Shown: positions 7,764 to 15,250, numbered from the stretch's first letter. The stretch is 20,884 bases of DNA from a virus (IMGVR_UViG_3300020472_003009:1-20884); one strand, 5' to 3'. Program-made: numbers and translations. The notes: generated by a model from the letters alone, not told the origin.

Positions 7764-8358
7764 CGAGTTGTTTTCCGCTCAGTCGGCAGCGGCCTCTATT
7801 TCTGTTTCCCGAAATCCTCAAACCAAAGCGAATGTTCAGGTTAAGATCACCCGTCCTGCTTTTGGGACCACGGGAACTGTTACAATTACAGGAACGGTTT
7901 TGGTTTATAGTGCTTCTAACGAAGCAAGTTATTCCGCTGTTTCTGAGGTGATATCTTTTGCTGAAGGTCAGAACATAGGGCTGACGGTAAAAGAGTTTTC
8001 AACTGTTTCGACAGTAGAGTGTTCTACGGACTTTGTTTCTGTTCCTGTAACTATTGCTTGTTCTTATGTAGGTATGGATGGAGGAACAATAGATCATCAA
8101 TACACAGTGGTTTCTTCTTATCCTGCTTTATTCTCACGCAGTACAGGTGCATTCCCTATTCCTCGATCTGGTTCTTACGAAAAAGAAAAAACTTATTTAT
8201 TACTTCCTTACACAACTTCTTTTTCGCCACAGACCGCAGATGTGGTTACAAATGATGCAACATCTGAGGTTTATTTAGTGGTTTCTAACCCCTTAATAGA
8301 ACAAGTGGGAATATCTCAACATTGGAAATTAATAGTTTCAAGGGATGAAAATTTATAA
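7714..8358 (+). CDS. Beta-rich protein, possible virion component, function unknown
   Basis: A 214-residue protein. The ATG at 7714 lies inside the previous gene and has AGAGGAAG (7700-7707) before it. A GTG at 7741 is an alternative start but has poor spacing to any ribosome binding site. From about residue 28 the protein is nearly all beta strand: 'GTTGTVTITGTVLVYS', 'SEVISFAEGQNIGLTVKEF', 'STVECSTDFVSVPVTIACSY'. The pattern 'VTITGT ... E.ISF ... V.EF.TVSTVE' resembles beta-sandwich proteins of phage necks and tails, so a neck, decoration or fibre-like part is plausible. No family is assigned. No signal peptide is evident. Confidence 0.72.
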   Translation: MLMSICKSRVTIKRQTSELFSAQSAAASISVSRNPQTKANVQVKITRPAFGTTGTVTITGTVLVYSASNEASYSAVSEVISFAEGQNIGLTVKEFSTVSTVECSTDFVSVPVTIACSYVGMDGGTIDHQYTVVSSYPALFSRSTGAFPIPRSGSYEKEKTYLLLPYTTSFSPQTADVVTNDATSEVYLVVSNPLIEQVGISQHWKLIVSRDENL

Positions 8359-8382
8359 TCAATAATTATAGGAGATAATACA

Positions 8383-9393
8383 ATGGCGAAGGTGCTTATT
8401 ACGGGTGGTGCAGGATTTATTGGTCATCATTTAGTAGAGTTTTTATTACAGAATACTGATCACGATATTGTTATATTAGATCGTTTGGATTTAAGTGGAA
8501 GTCTTTCTCGTGTTAAACACGTTGTAGATCAAGATCCATCTTATATCGGTCGAGTGGATTTTGTTTGGCATGATTTAAAAGCGGCAATAAGTGAGTTTGT
8601 TGCGAACCAATTGGGTGAAGTAGAATATATTTTGCATCTCGCTGCTGGTTCTCATGTAGATAGGAGCATTACTCATCCAATGGAGTTTGTTTTAGACAAT
8701 GTAGTTGGTACTGCTAATCTACTGGACTATTGTCGAACGAAGCTCAAAAGTTCTCTTAAGTTTTTCCTTTACTTTTCTACTGATGAGGTTTTTGGTACGG
8801 CTCCGGAAGGAGTATTATACAAAGAATGGGATCGTTATGATAGCGGAAACCCTTACAGTGCATCTAAGGCTGGCGCTGAAGAATTATGTATAGCTTATGC
8901 TAATACTTATAGTTTACCAATACATGTAACTCACACCATGAATGTTATAGGAGCTAGGCAGCACCCTGAAAAATTCCTTCCTTTGGCTATCAGTAAGGTT
9001 ATGAAAGGTGAGAAGATATATATCCATTCTTCACCCGATTTGACCGTTTCTGGAAGTCGTTTTTATATTGACGTAAAAGATGTATGTAGTGCTGTTTCTT
9101 TTCTTATGAAACACTGTGTGGATAATGATATTCGCACTGATAAATTTAATATCGTAGGATCTCGTGAGATATCTAATTTAGAATTAGCTCAAATGATAGC
9201 AAAAGAGATGGGTAAAGACCTTATTTACGAGATGGTAGATTTCCATTCTTCTCGTCCCGGTCATGATTTGCGATATTCTCTTTGCGGAGAAAAAATGAAA
9301 AATTTAGGGTGGGAACCACATAGTATAGAGCAAAGAATAAAAGACTTTGTTAAGTGGTATACAGAACCTGCAAATAGCGGTTGGTTATTTTAA
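8383..9393 (+). CDS. NAD-dependent nucleotide-sugar 4,6-dehydratase (dTDP-glucose dehydratase-like)
   Basis: A 336-residue extended short-chain dehydrogenase. The NAD-binding GGAGFIG is at residues 8-14, 'LAAGSHVDRSITHP' at 86-99, and the dehydratase signature 'STDEVFG' at 132-138 supplies the Thr, Asp and Glu used in 4,6-dehydration. The Tyr-x3-Lys pair is Y158 and K162, and the substrate-site 'RPGHDLRY' is at 291-298. The length is close to RmlB (about 350-360). The expected product is a 4-keto-6-deoxy nucleotide sugar; whether the base is dTDP, GDP or UDP cannot be fixed here. AGGAG (8370-8374) precedes the start. No partner sugar genes (RmlA, C, D types) are in the window, so host enzymes or genes elsewhere must supply and finish the sugar. 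The glycosyltransferase next door is the likely user of the product. Confidence 0.9.
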   Translation: MAKVLITGGAGFIGHHLVEFLLQNTDHDIVILDRLDLSGSLSRVKHVVDQDPSYIGRVDFVWHDLKAAISEFVANQLGEVEYILHLAAGSHVDRSITHPMEFVLDNVVGTANLLDYCRTKLKSSLKFFLYFSTDEVFGTAPEGVLYKEWDRYDSGNPYSASKAGAEELCIAYANTYSLPIHVTHTMNVIGARQHPEKFLPLAISKVMKGEKIYIHSSPDLTVSGSRFYIDVKDVCSAVSFLMKHCVDNDIRTDKFNIVGSREISNLELAQMIAKEMGKDLIYEMVDFHSSRPGHDLRYSLCGEKMKNLGWEPHSIEQRIKDFVKWYTEPANSGWLF

Positions 9394-9414
9394 AGCTTTA
9401 ATAGAGGTAAAAAA

Positions 9415-12273
9415 ATGAAATCTTATACTTATTGTGTAATTGTACCTACATGTATGTTGCCCCATGTAGAGGATTCTTTTGTTCGTTGGATTGAGCACGC
9501 TGAAGAAAACACTCTTTTTCTTCTAAGCATAAACCCCTTAGATATGGAGCAAGCCAAAGACACTTTTGAAAAATGTAAGTTGTTAGAGGACTATTGCAAA
9601 AAACGGTACAATGTAAAAAACGTTGACTTTGAATATTTATGGTCTGATGGTCCTATTGGATTTGGACCAGCGGTAAACAAAGGGTGCGACCACATTAGGG
9701 AAAATTATGAAGTTACTGGCTCCATTATTATCCTTAATGACGATGTTTCAGTAATGTCTGATTGGCAGCCGAATTTAGTAGGTGGATTATATTCTGATGA
9801 ATATATGACCTCTCGTACACATCAAGACAATAAAACCATAAGTAAAGACCTAATTCCATTTAAAATAGGAATGGCCGGACCAATGTCGGATAAGGTTGGT
9901 GGGGCGCAATTAATTGAAAGACCAAGTCAGTACTCACCAGAGCAATTTGCTGAAATGGTCAAAAAAGAAGAAGTTAACTCGGTAATCTTAGAGTCGTTTA
10001 TTTCGGGGTTTTGCATGGCGCTAACACCTGAATTCTTCTCGGAGATGCTTGAAAAAGACGGTTTTCTTTTTGACCCCATCTACAAGGTTGGTGGATTTGA
10101 AGATAACGACCTTTGTGTAAGAGCGCTTATGAATGGATATATTTCTGTTAAAGTTGGTCGGTGTTGGCTTCCTCATAAATGCAGCCAAACAATAAAAGAT
10201 ATGGAAAACATTTATGGAGGTCTTCAGAACCATTCTATCTTCTTAGACAGGTGGAAATCCTTCACTCAGAGAGATCAAAAAGTCATTGGAGCATACCGTG
10301 TATCCATAAAGAATATTAACAATCTTCTTCAGTTTCAATCTTCTCTAATTCGGGCCATACCCTTTGTTGATGGGTTGTCTATTATTTTGACGAATAACCC
10401 TGCGGAAAGTTTAGAGTCTTATGATAGAAATATGTTTTCTTCTTTAGCTGACCGTGACAAGAAGTTCCTAAAGTCCTGTTTAGACCTTAAAAGCCTTAAA
10501 GACCTTCAAAGAACTATGAAAAAGTGGATAAAACAGTTGTTTTTGCATCCACAGGTTAACAAAAAGATACCCATTAAAGTTGAATGTTGGGATAAAGAGT
10601 TTAATGAGAGAAATGAAAGAAATAGAAATTATGAAATGGCTGTTGAAATGGGTGCTGATTGGGTCATTTCTATTGATGCTGATGAAATAATAGAAGATCG
10701 AATTACTCCTGAGTTTTTTCAGTCTTTGATTAAACATCCTAATCCTCTTATATCTGCATTTGTTTTTGGATGGCTAAATCATTACGAATCTGGTTCTTTG
10801 GTTCGCCAAGATCGTCCTTTTTCAGACGGTTATTACTCTGGAATGGTTGGTCCACGGTTGTTTAGGATTTGGAATAAAAAACACCTTCCCATATTTGCTG
10901 GTACAAGCATTGGTTTACATTGTGGAAACAGTCCTGACTATGGTGCAACTTCGTTAAAGATTGCATCCTTTAGGTTTCGTCACTTGTCCATGCTTCGTCA
11001 TATAGATCGGGTTGCCAAGTCACACATGTATAATGCTTTAGACCAAGAGAAGAACAAACAGCTTCTTGGTAGCAACAATTATCATCATATTAAAAGATGT
11101 GAAAACGTAAATGTTGACATATACATGCCCAACAATGGAATAGGTGGATTTACTTTAGGTTACGAAGAGGAGAAACCATTTTTACTATCTCTTAGGTTTG
11201 AAAGTTATCATGGAATTTGTGATGTAAAGGTTTTCAACTGGACAGGTGAATGGGAAGATAGTGATAAAGAATGGTTGAGCATTCCTTGGTCTGAATTTCC
11301 TACCCAAGAAGAGTTTTCATCAAAGTACAAAACTGGACCGAATTGGGACGTTGCAGTAGCAGGAAAGGCATTTAGTGTTGATTTTATCCATTATAAATTC
11401 AATGAAGAAGAGGGTCTTGCTGGTTGTAGAAATGCTGCGTTAGATCGTATTAGAGAACTCAATACAGGTGGGATACATTGGGCATTTTATCTTGATCCGG
11501 ACGAAGGGCACCATGCTGTTCCAGAACTTATGTCTGACTCTTGCATTAGAAGGATGGCAGAGTCTCCGGGTGTTTGGTCGTTCTTGTTTAATTTTGTTAA
11601 TCCTGTGCGGTTAAATACTGGTGAGATGTATGATAGTATGTCTCAGTCAATGCGCCTTTTTACTATTGATCCAAATGTAAATCTTAGATTTTATGGTGTT
11701 GTTCATGAAACACTTGAACTATCGATGCACGATGCAATAAAAAGAGGTCATGCTGGAAATGTTAGGGTTTGTCCAAACAAATGGATTAATGGTGGATTAA
11801 GAGGAAGTCCGGAGCAAATAGTTGCAAAATTAACAAAATATCAAAAAGGATTAGTTCAATTGTTAACGGATAATCCTTTATCAGGTGCAGCATGGACTAG
11901 CTTAGGACTTACATACTTAAATGATGCAGACCAAAGAAATGCAGAACTTTGTTTTGAAAGGGCATGTTTATCGGGAAAGGGCGCCTACCTTCCACATCAA
12001 GAACTTGCATTTTTGTACATGCGTAGAGCAAAAGGGCTTTTAGCTAAAGCATATAATTGCGCTAACAATGTTGAAGCTTTGACCGAAAGATACAAAAAAA
12101 TAGGTCGGTTCATAAAAGATGAAATAGGAGAATTTCCTCGTGTATTTACCAAGGGAGTTTGTGTCTCGGAACAATTTGAGCTTCCTTCTTTTCCTTATGA
12201 TATAGTATTAAATGGAAATGGAGATTTAGATGTTGAAGGTGAAGAAGAGGATACTGGGGAAAAAGAGAGTTGA
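9415..12273 (+). CDS. Large multi-domain glycosyltransferase with TPR-like C-terminus
   Basis: A 952-residue protein with three glycosyltransferase family 2 (GT-A) like segments. Segment 1 (about 1-280): 'YCVIVPT' start, a DxD-like 'ILNDDVSV' at 106-113 and 'GGFEDNDLCVRA' at 226-237, a classic acid-base region. Segment 2 (about 315-540): 'LSIILTNNPAESL', then 'NRNYEMAVEMGADWVISID' followed by ADE (DxD near 419-424). Segment 3 (about 650-800): 'GCRNAALDRI', 'FYLDPDEGH' at 691-699 and 'FYGVVHETLE' at 759-768. Residues about 820-885 look like TPR repeats ('AAWTSLGLTYLNDADQRNAE'). A single gene with several GT domains could build a short oligosaccharide by itself. Its target may be a virion protein or a host surface polymer; the setting inside the structural operon favours the virion (inference). 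AGAGG (9402-9406) is its ribosome binding site, and its 3' end overlaps the neck gene by 44 bases. Confidence 0.88.
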   Translation: MKSYTYCVIVPTCMLPHVEDSFVRWIEHAEENTLFLLSINPLDMEQAKDTFEKCKLLEDYCKKRYNVKNVDFEYLWSDGPIGFGPAVNKGCDHIRENYEVTGSIIILNDDVSVMSDWQPNLVGGLYSDEYMTSRTHQDNKTISKDLIPFKIGMAGPMSDKVGGAQLIERPSQYSPEQFAEMVKKEEVNSVILESFISGFCMALTPEFFSEMLEKDGFLFDPIYKVGGFEDNDLCVRALMNGYISVKVGRCWLPHKCSQTIKDMENIYGGLQNHSIFLDRWKSFTQRDQKVIGAYRVSIKNINNLLQFQSSLIRAIPFVDGLSIILTNNPAESLESYDRNMFSSLADRDKKFLKSCLDLKSLKDLQRTMKKWIKQLFLHPQVNKKIPIKVECWDKEFNERNERNRNYEMAVEMGADWVISIDADEIIEDRITPEFFQSLIKHPNPLISAFVFGWLNHYESGSLVRQDRPFSDGYYSGMVGPRLFRIWNKKHLPIFAGTSIGLHCGNSPDYGATSLKIASFRFRHLSMLRHIDRVAKSHMYNALDQEKNKQLLGSNNYHHIKRCENVNVDIYMPNNGIGGFTLGYEEEKPFLLSLRFESYHGICDVKVFNWTGEWEDSDKEWLSIPWSEFPTQEEFSSKYKTGPNWDVAVAGKAFSVDFIHYKFNEEEGLAGCRNAALDRIRELNTGGIHWAFYLDPDEGHHAVPELMSDSCIRRMAESPGVWSFLFNFVNPVRLNTGEMYDSMSQSMRLFTIDPNVNLRFYGVVHETLELSMHDAIKRGHAGNVRVCPNKWINGGLRGSPEQIVAKLTKYQKGLVQLLTDNPLSGAAWTSLGLTYLNDADQRNAELCFERACLSGKGAYLPHQELAFLYMRRAKGLLAKAYNCANNVEALTERYKKIGRFIKDEIGEFPRVFTKGVCVSEQFELPSFPYDIVLNGNGDLDVEGEEEDTGEKES

Positions 12274-12952
12274 GTTTTACCTTAATGAAGTTCCTAAAGA
12301 AATTAGAAAAGAAACATGGCATGCTGTGAATCAAGCAGGGTGGGCCATGTTTGCTGCTATACGTGCAAACGCAAGCCGAACCGACTATTCTCTGAAGGAA
12401 TTAGATACTACTGGTCCTTATGGAATGAATAATCCATTTGCTAAAAAGCATGGTTCTATTCAGTCTCAAAAATTAGCCATGAGGAGTAGTGATTGGCTTA
12501 AAAAGCCTTGGATGGTTCACAAGAGAAGCGGTGATTTTCTTGATAGTATTGTTGTTGTAAGAAATAATGTAGGAAGCCGTGGTAAAAGTATTCAAATGAT
12601 GTCTGGTAAAAGGATTTTTACTAAATCTAAACGTATGGCATTCCGTATTAAATACGCATATAAAAGCCCACATGTAAGAAAGGTGGTTACAGGTACAAAA
12701 ACTGCAATGTTGCCAAGAAACGTTATTGGAGAAACATACGCTTATTTAAAAAAGCCTTTGAAAAAGGCTTTAACAAGTGAGGTTGTAAATCGAATTAAAA
12801 GGAATAAAACCTTTTCAAAAGTTAGCAAGGGAAGTGGAGTGGCTGGTTCATTTCAATCATCTGGTGCTTCTGGTCCTTCTGGTGCTTCTGGTTCTTCAGG
12901 GGCATTGGATCGATTTACTCAGTTTGCCGTTATGGGTGGAGTAGGATTATAA
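12230..12952 (+). CDS. Neck / head-tail joining protein (HK97 gp10-like) with collagen-like segment
   Basis: A 240-residue protein whose start lies inside the glycosyltransferase gene, with GGAG (12219-12222) seven bases upstream. The gp10-like family features are an N-terminal helix 'VPKEIRKETWHAVNQAGWAM', 'SRTDYSLKELDTTGPYG' (matching a 'TDHSLxDL...GHPY' motif of this family), and 'HKRSGDFLDSI' before a central beta region. These proteins sit between the connector ring and the tail tube. Residues about 210-226 are a Ser-Gly-Ala/Pro repeat that can be read as five collagen-like Gly-x-x triplets. That segment is not usual for the family and may be a flexible linker. The gene is coupled to the tail terminator downstream. 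Confidence 0.8.
   Translation: MLKVKKRILGKKRVEFYLNEVPKEIRKETWHAVNQAGWAMFAAIRANASRTDYSLKELDTTGPYGMNNPFAKKHGSIQSQKLAMRSSDWLKKPWMVHKRSGDFLDSIVVVRNNVGSRGKSIQMMSGKRIFTKSKRMAFRIKYAYKSPHVRKVVTGTKTAMLPRNVIGETYAYLKKPLKKALTSEVVNRIKRNKTFSKVSKGSGVAGSFQSSGASGPSGASGSSGALDRFTQFAVMGGVGL
12857..12904 (+). repeat. Short tandem repeat (TCTGGTGCT-like) encoding Ser-Gly-x triplets
   Basis: Nine-base units of the form TCT GGT N-C-T recur five times in frame near the 3' end of the neck gene, giving SGA SGP SGA SGS SGA. Most copies use identical TCT and GGT codons, which points to slippage duplication. Confidence 0.8.
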
Positions 12953-12953
12953 T

Positions 12954-13367
12954 ATGAACAGCAGTCTTAATGAATCTTTACAATTAGCAAGGCGTGTTTT
13001 AATAGATACGCTTTCGGTTCAAAATTACGTTGAAGGTCGTGTTTATACGAGTCACTTTATAGACTACGACAAAAAGACCACTCCTATGCCTTTAATTATT
13101 TTAGAATATGAAGGAGGAAGAGCTAATTACAGTATGAAATCTCAACGTGCAATTATGCGTGTTTATGCCTATAGTTCACAATCTTCTTCTGAGGCTGGTG
13201 CGATATATGATGCAGCCTATAGTAATTTAAATGCAAAGGTTTTAAAGCATTCCAGTATTGATATTGCTGGATATTGCTATGAGCTTACTCGTCCGGTCAG
13301 CGGTTTTAACGAGGCGGTGAAGGGTTGGTTTTATAGGGGAACGTTTATTCTAAATACGGCTGGATAG
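12954..13367 (+). CDS. Tail terminator protein (gp17-like / DUF3168-like)
   Basis: A 137-residue protein that would cap the tail tube and join it to the neck. The layout fits the gp17/DUF3168 group: an N-terminal helix 'SLNESLQLARRVLIDTLS', strands 'PMPLIILEYEGGRANYSM', 'RAIMRVYAYSSQSSSEAGAI' leading into a helix, and a final 'GYCYELTRPVSGFNEAVKGW' followed by 'FYRGTFIL'. It starts one base after the neck gene stop, with AGGA (12943-12946) seven bases upstream. Its place between neck and tube genes is the canonical one, which supports the call more than any single motif. Confidence 0.78.
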   Translation: MNSSLNESLQLARRVLIDTLSVQNYVEGRVYTSHFIDYDKKTTPMPLIILEYEGGRANYSMKSQRAIMRVYAYSSQSSSEAGAIYDAAYSNLNAKVLKHSSIDIAGYCYELTRPVSGFNEAVKGWFYRGTFILNTAG

Positions 13368-13368
13368 T

Positions 13369-13716
13369 ATGTCTTTAAATGTAATGTACAAAAAAGTGAT
13401 AGACCTTGAGCACCGCACACTAGAATTAGAACAGCAGGTTAAGATTTTGCTTTCTATGAATAAATCTAATTTAAATCAACATATTGATACGTGTAATGAG
13501 GCCAACAAAGACCAGCCATGGGATTGCGAAAAGTGCGCCTTGAACCTTGGTTTTATGGATGCAGAAGAGTCGGTTGTTAGGATTTCTTGTGCCGGAATTA
13601 GTGCTTTTTGGGAACCTTCGCCAGAAAGTTCACTTGCAATAATATGTCCTAAATGTTCTTTTATAAATAAAGTTCAATATAATTTACCTACTGTTGAAAT
13701 TTGTGATAATATATGA
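13369..13716 (+). CDS. Small coiled-coil / zinc-ribbon protein, function unknown
   Basis: A 115-residue protein. Residues about 4-32 form a heptad-like helix ('VIDLEHRTLELEQQVKILL'), likely to oligomerise. Two CxxC pairs follow, C53-x2-C56 ('DCEKCA') and C93-x2-C96 ('ICPKCSF'), spaced as in a treble-clef or ribbon zinc site. Other cysteines are C42, C74 and C112. The second knuckle followed by 'INKV' strongly suggests zinc binding. It has only a weak ribosome binding site and begins one base after the tail terminator stop, so it is probably coupled. A zinc-ribbon gene between terminator and tube is not part of the standard siphovirus order. Possible roles are an assembly factor, a regulator or a minor tail part. 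Confidence 0.78.
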   Translation: MSLNVMYKKVIDLEHRTLELEQQVKILLSMNKSNLNQHIDTCNEANKDQPWDCEKCALNLGFMDAEESVVRISCAGISAFWEPSPESSLAIICPKCSFINKVQYNLPTVEICDNI

Positions 13717-13737
13717 TTGATCTTACGGAGAAAGATA

Positions 13738-14349
13738 ATGGCTAACTTACCCAATGGAATAATTAACAATATTAGTTTTGGTCCGGCTCGTGTTTTTATG
13801 AAAGAATGGACTAGCAACACAGTTAGCGGTGGTTCTCCTACTGTTGATGTTGGATTCATCGGAGAAGACGGTGTATCTTTGGAAATTAGTTCTGAGAAAA
13901 AGGCCATTCGTCAGGGAAATCCTGCACTGATTAACTACCAGTTTACTCAGCAGCAATCTTGTACGATTAGCTTTAGTAGTATTGAATGGGAATTCCAGAA
14001 CATTCAAAAAGCACTGGGAAGTGGTAAATATGAGGCTGCTGGCGCTGTTGTATGTTATCTATCTTTCTCTTTTGGTGGTGATCCTCTTAATAAAAGCATA
14101 GGAGTAATGGTTAAGCATGAAATGGCTGTATCTTCTAATACTCTTTGGATCTACGGATGGAAAATGCAGTCGGACGCTGGGTTTACTGCTGCTTTCGGTC
14201 AAGACGAAATGAATATGGAATACACTTTTCAAGCATTGCGGGCAGATAAAGACTGGGGCGATAGCGCAGCCTTAAGCTACGAAGAGAAACTATTTGCAAT
14301 CAGACGCATGCTTACGACTAATCAGAAAAATGACGGAACGGCTCTGTAG
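13738..14349 (+). CDS. Major tail tube protein
   Basis: A 203-residue protein. The ATG at 13738 is chosen because GGAG (13727-13730) lies seven bases upstream; the frame extends back to a TTG at 13717 that has no ribosome binding site. Tube-like features are 'GPARVFMKEW', 'VDVGFIGEDGVSLEISSEKK', 'IRQGNPALINYQFTQQQSC' and 'TISFSSIEWEFQNIQKALGSG', followed by a beta-rich body and a helical C-terminus. This reads as a single-domain tube fold of the lambda gpV / phage tail tube type. No sheath gene precedes it, so the tail is probably non-contractile. It is followed by an intrinsic terminator, as for the capsid gene, consistent with high-level expression. Confidence 0.87.
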   Translation: MANLPNGIINNISFGPARVFMKEWTSNTVSGGSPTVDVGFIGEDGVSLEISSEKKAIRQGNPALINYQFTQQQSCTISFSSIEWEFQNIQKALGSGKYEAAGAVVCYLSFSFGGDPLNKSIGVMVKHEMAVSSNTLWIYGWKMQSDAGFTAAFGQDEMNMEYTFQALRADKDWGDSAALSYEEKLFAIRRMLTTNQKNDGTAL

Positions 14350-14369
14350 TATTTTTAATTGCTGTATAC

Positions 14370-14400
14370 AAAAAGCCTCCATTGTGGGGCTTTTTTATTT
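14370..14400 (+). terminator. Rho-independent terminator after the tail tube gene
   Basis: AAAAAGCC-T-CCA (from 14370) pairs with TGG-GGCTTTTTT (14384-14396) around a TTG loop, with one bulged T, and the T run continues. It lies about 20 bases past the tube stop. Confidence 0.88.
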
Positions 14401-14405
14401 GCCTA

Positions 14406-14446
14406 TTTACTCATAGTTAGGTTATTGTAGTATAAACATAAAGGAG
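14406..14446 (+). promoter_or_regulatory. Possible promoter and ribosome binding site for the tail chaperone gene
   Basis: TATAAACA (14431-14438) lies 15 bases before the start of the chaperone gene and just after a terminator. It is one base from TATAAATA. TTTACT (14406-14411) sits 19 bases upstream of it, a weak -35 at long spacing. AAGGAG (14441-14446) is a good ribosome binding site for the ATG at 14454. The position after a terminator is the main support. Confidence 0.35.
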
Positions 14447-14453
14447 ATTAATA

Positions 14454-14936
14454 ATGTCCGACGAAAAAAAAGAAGAAGAAATTCCAACTGTTGCGTCCGA
14501 GATAAATACTGAGCTATTATCTTTTTTCTTGGAGAAGCTCGTGCCTCCAGATACATTAGATATTTCTGATATCTATGGAAATTCTTATACATTGCCGACA
14601 GCTATTTCTGCGAGATCACAAATAAAGGTGATTAGAGTATTTGAAGACTTAATGGAAAAGATAGACAAGACTAAATTTGTTGTTCCTGATCCTGTTACGA
14701 TGCCTGCTCTTTTAAAAGCATTGTTGATTGTATCTTCTGATGAGCTTGTAATTGAAAGCATTGAAAAGTGTTTTGGATTAGCTCATCCAAAGGTTCTTAA
14801 GTCTGCACTTAAGGGGTACGGTAAAGGCGGATCGGCTGCTGATGTATTTTCAATAGAGGAACTATTGTCGGGTGTTGTCCCTTTATTTATTCGGCTTCTT
14901 CGAAGGGGAACGAGCCTGATAACAAAGATGGCTTAG
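14454..14936 (+). CDS. Tail assembly chaperone, short form (gpG-like)
   Basis: A 160-residue product of normal translation. It starts with an acidic, Lys/Glu-rich tail (MSDEKKEEEIP), then a helical body ('INTELLSFFLEKLVPPDTLD', 'ISARSQIKVIRVFEDLMEK', 'MPALLKALLIVSSDELVIES'). Size, position between tube and tape measure genes, and an overlapping -1 frame match the lambda gpG pattern. These chaperones coat the tape measure protein during tail assembly and are absent from the finished virion. The last 16 codons lie past the frameshift site and are unlike the -1 product. Confidence 0.8.
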   Translation: MSDEKKEEEIPTVASEINTELLSFFLEKLVPPDTLDISDIYGNSYTLPTAISARSQIKVIRVFEDLMEKIDKTKFVVPDPVTMPALLKALLIVSSDELVIESIEKCFGLAHPKVLKSALKGYGKGGSAADVFSIEELLSGVVPLFIRLLRRGTSLITKMA

Positions 14937-15250
14937 TACGACCTGAAGAAGTTATAGAGTCTTATGAAGAAGTTATAGGCATATTAATGTCTACAGGTAT
15001 GTCATTAAATCAAATTTTAGGCATGACATTCCAACAAATTGAACTTTCAGCTAAGTGTGTTTTTAAGCATAAGCTTAAAATGATCACTATGGTTCTTGAG
15101 CCTATTGGCGCAGCGTTTGGCGCAAAACCAAACAAAAATAAAAGCAATAAGTACAAAGCAAAGGCAAAACCTAAGACGCACGATGAAAAGGTGGCAGCGG
15201 ATCAGGAGAAGCTAAACCAGATCAGATCTTTAGGAATTCCTATATTATAA
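14454..15250 (+). CDS. Tail assembly chaperone, -1 frameshift form (gpGT-like)
   Basis: The -1 frame is open from 14843 to the stop at 15248-15250 and has no good ribosome binding site of its own before the ATG at 14987. A -1 slip at C CCT TTA (14879-14885) would give 144 residues of the short form plus 121 new ones, 265 in total. The new part begins 'IYSASSKGNEPDNKDG', then 'PEEVIESYEEVIGILM', 'LNQILGMTFQQIELSAK', and ends in a Lys-rich stretch and 'LNQIRSLGIPIL'. The T-like domain is thought to bind tail tube subunits while the G part binds the tape measure (family knowledge). The join is inferred from sequence alone. Confidence 0.78.
14879..14916 (+). other. Programmed -1 ribosomal frameshift signal
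   Basis: The heptamer CCCTTTA (14879-14885) is read C CCT TTA in the zero frame and fits X XXY YYZ exactly. After slipping, CCC and TTT replace CCT and TTA. Seven bases downstream a hairpin can form: GGCTTC...GAAG with a TTC loop (14893-14905), or the wider GGCT/AGCC pairing (14893-14896 with 14913-14916). This is the expected layout of a frameshift stimulator. Confidence 0.72.

Noticed and set aside
13662-13669. Second TATAAATA octamer
   Set aside because: It lies inside the zinc-ribbon gene, where it encodes part of FINK; by itself it is weak evidence of a promoter.
13717-13737. TTG at 13717 as the start of the tail tube gene
   Set aside because: It has no ribosome binding site, whereas ATG 13738 has GGAG at the right distance and gives a normal tube N-terminus.
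14903-14912. AAGGGGAAC as the frameshift site
   Set aside because: Neither A AGG GGA nor G GGA ACG permits re-pairing of both tRNAs after a -1 slip; CCCTTTA does.
14987-15250. Separate 87-residue gene starting at ATG 14987
   Set aside because: No good ribosome binding site is visible and the frame is open back to the overlap with the chaperone gene, where a perfect slip site lies; the frameshift fusion explains it better.
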